This document shows, in pieces, positions 62,800 to 64,000 of a stretch of 64,000 bases of DNA. Under the pieces are notes generated by a model. It did not search any database and was not told the origin of the DNA. It saw only the letters and a program-made list of their open reading frames with translations. The stretch is from positions 23,153 through 87,152 of the forward strand of contig CAAFUL010000014.1 in assembly GCA_900766185.1 (NCBI GenBank), read 5' to 3'. The DNA comes from an uncultured Johnsonella sp. Lineage in GTDB: Bacteria; Bacillota; Clostridia; Lachnospirales; Lachnospiraceae. The translations under genes and the position numbers were made by a program. The number at the start of each line of letters is the position of its first letter. Within the stretch, counting starts at the first letter, position 1.

Positions 62800-63080
62800 G
62801 GGTATATAGGCGAAAGAGAATATATTTAACTAAGAACGGAAGGGAGTGAACTCTAATAGGGCAATCGTCTTCCGTAAATGAAAAGACCGTAATGTATAAG
62901 TCTAATAGGTAATGCAAAATAGTGTTGCATGGTGATAAGTTAAGTTATGAGAAGGAGATAAGTCAAAGGAAAAATATAGAGAAATTCACTTCGTGCTTAA
63001 TGGAAAAAAGAAGCCGGACAGTTAAATCTATCTTCGTGGACTATTCACATAAATCAATTAAATATTGTATAATTGGATTA
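62800..63080 (+). mobile_element. Possible group II intron domain I remnant (no reverse transcriptase)
   Basis: Part of a 646-base gap without genes. Segments such as GAACGGAAGGGAGTGAACTC, AATCGTCTTCCGTAAATG, AGACCGTAATG, GGTGATAAGTTAAGTTATGA, GAAGGAGATAAGTC and GCCGGACAG with CTTCGTGGACTATTCAC resemble, from memory, the 5' domain of bacterial group II introns that carry an ltrA-type maturase. No maturase frame and no domain V hairpin were found, so any intron is decayed. Confidence is low without an Rfam search. Confidence 0.35.
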
Positions 63081-63246
63081 TAGGGCTGGGATAGATAAAT
63101 ATTGATGAAACTATTTTGATATTGGGACATTTTAGCACTAAAAGGAAATCGGATATGTCTAATTTAAGGATAGAAGAATTTTGTTGTTATAAGTTTTATT
63201 CCGGTGTTTAAATTAAATATATCTAAACTATATTTTATATTTTACA

Positions 63247-63286
63247 GAGGACTTTGCGTGTCAAAATGCAGAAGTCCTCCTTTTTT
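63247..63286 (+). terminator. Terminator before the sigma-like pseudogene
   Basis: GAGGACTT (63247) and AAGTCCTC (63272) with a 17-base loop and a six-T run. Confidence 0.75.
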
Positions 63287-63335
63287 ATTTAAAAAATCGG
63301 ATTTGAAAATTTGGATAAAAAGGAGGATTTCACAA

Positions 63336-63737
63336 ATGGCAGATGACAGAAAATAAATCTATGTAAAAGGTGAAAAGATATATGTATCTGATGAAATATA
63401 TGAGGCATATAAAAAACAAATCAATCATGAAGCTCATTTAAATAAATCAGATAAGAAACATAAGGTTTATGGCTATGAAGATTACAAGTTTGATTTAAAT
63501 TCCATTGTAGATGAAGATGTGGATATTGAAAAAATCATTGAAACTAAAATGAGAATTGAGGATTTGGCTAAGGCAATCGGCAAACTTAATGATAAAGAAC
63601 AGAAACTTATCCATGCAATCTATTTTGAAGGAAAGACACTTAAAGATATTGCAAAAACACATGACACAAATCTGATGAGGATTAGTCGTATTAGAGATAA
63701 AATTCTAAGAAAACTAAGAAAAATGTTAGATAGATAG
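63336..63737 (+). pseudogene. ICE-type sigma-70-like regulator interrupted by an early stop
   Basis: From ATG 63336 (AGGAGG upstream) the frame reads MADDRK, then TAA at 63354, then IYVKGEKIYVSDEIYEAYKK and on to a sigma-4-like HTH (KDIAKTHDTNLMRISRIRDK). With the stop read through, the total is 133 residues, matching the small sigma-like proteins found on Tn916/Tn1549-like conjugative elements. The stop removes the natural start; only internal starts (for example 63519) remain. It suggests a dead or decaying conjugative-element segment. Confidence 0.65.
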
Positions 63738-63797
63738 TTTTGCATTGTGGAGGGGCTGTCGGGAAATACTGAAATTTAATCCCTACAGAACAAAATA

Positions 63798-63860
63798 GAA
63801 ATATCCTGACAAACACAAGGCGTTTTGGCTTTGTGACTTTGTCAGGATATTTCGTTTTTC
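63798..63860 (+). terminator. IS-internal terminator hairpin upstream of the transposase
   Basis: A 16-base perfect inverted repeat with an inner CACAA/TTGTG pair and a T-rich 3' flank. Its place before the transposase start fits a role in blocking readthrough from neighbouring genes. Confidence 0.65.
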
Positions 63861-63915
63861 TATAATACTGTCTATTTTTGGGAGCTTGTGAAAATTTCTC
63901 TGTAAATAATGTTAA

Positions 63916-63960
63916 AAAAGGTCTTCTATGATAAAATATTTTATCATAAGGAGACCTTTT
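63916..63960 (+). promoter_or_regulatory. RBS-sequestering hairpin of the transposase
   Basis: AAAAGGTCT (63916) pairs with AGACCTTTT (63952), and between them TATGATAAAATATTTTATCA plus TA (63927-63948) is a perfect palindrome. The transposase AAGGAG (63948-63953) lies within the right arm, so readthrough mRNA would hide it. Confidence 0.6.
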
Positions 63961-63963
63961 ATT

Positions 63964-64000
63964 ATGGCAAGAGAAAAGAAACCCGTGCACAGAGTACAAA
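63964..64000 (+). CDS. IS256-family transposase, N-terminal end only
   Basis: The 12 codons visible read MAREKKPVHRVQ. From memory this is a common N-terminus of IS256-family (mutator-type) transposases in Lachnospiraceae. AAGGAG lies ten bases upstream. The gene runs off the window, so catalytic residues cannot be seen. Confidence 0.6.
   Translation, partial: MAREKKPVHRVQ

Larger units (their letters stand above)
63750..64000 (+). mobile_element. Left end of an IS256-family insertion sequence (continues past window)
   Basis: The likely left end starts near GGGGCTGTCGGGAAATACTG (63756); the terminal repeat partner lies outside the window. Inside are a long hairpin (GAAATATCCTGACAAA at 63798 with TTTGTCAGGATATTTC at 63838, followed by GTTTTTCT), which probably stops transcription entering from outside, a second hairpin masking the RBS (63916-63960) and the first codons of a transposase. 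Exact boundary uncertain. Confidence 0.6.

Overview
The window looks like a chromosomal segment of a low-GC Gram-positive anaerobe. Gene content and order (ecfA1-ecfA2-ecfT-truA, rpmF-plsX-rnc-smc-ftsY, zur-znuACB, CIRCE-groESL, rsmD-coaD, the TIGR03960/TIGR03936 pair with an RNase G-family gene) and protein sequence style point to Clostridia, most likely the family Lachnospiraceae. That placement is inference from recognition; no database search was run.

Layout. 1-3.7 kb: the 3' end of prs, then a LytTR response regulator and three envelope or surface proteins. 3.7-19.9 kb: housekeeping genes (cca, ECF energy-coupling module, truA, rpmF, plsX, rnc, smc, ftsY, ilvA-type threonine dehydratase, glnS, a glyoxalase-fold protein). 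20-25 kb: a minus-strand 11-mer repeat helix protein and a zinc uptake operon (zur-znuA-znuC-znuB-lipoprotein). 25-35 kb: two small membrane proteins, a decayed response regulator, groES-groEL under CIRCE, a Xer-like tyrosine recombinase and a second type IIA topoisomerase pair (parE/parC-like). 35-37.5 kb: an AT-rich island holding a tandemly duplicated two-gene membrane-protein module of unknown function. 37.7-58 kb: asd, recG, a YkuD-type protein with a degenerate active site, rsmD, coaD, RNA-modification genes, recU, radical-SAM pair, rng, LysR plus MetE-like protein, a RelB/RelE-type toxin-antitoxin pair, serS and icd. 58-60 kb: rqcH on the minus strand. 60.7-61.9 kb: an 18-repeat CRISPR array with no cas gene in the window. 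61.9-64 kb: accessory DNA with a gene fragment abutting the array, a small membrane protein, an intron-like remnant, a broken ICE-type sigma-like gene, and the left end of an IS256-family element.

Cross-cutting signals. Intergenic gaps carry a dispersed, MITE-like palindromic element with terminal inverted repeats close to AGnTTACaGTTTaGGTAGCC (best at about 5.1, 8.9, 17.6, 20.0 and 26.8 kb), a second palindromic repeat shared by 39.5 and 58.1 kb, and tnpB/omega-RNA-like right-end remnants at 17.2 kb. The best candidates for undescribed biology are the duplicated module at 35.1-37.5 kb, the regulator-plus-surface-protein cluster at 0.3-3.6 kb, the inactive-looking YkuD protein and the dispersed palindromes. 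Several housekeeping operons are dense, with overlapping starts and stops (ecfA2-ecfT-truA, znuB-lipoprotein, rluD-like-recU, radical SAM-DUF2344-rng).
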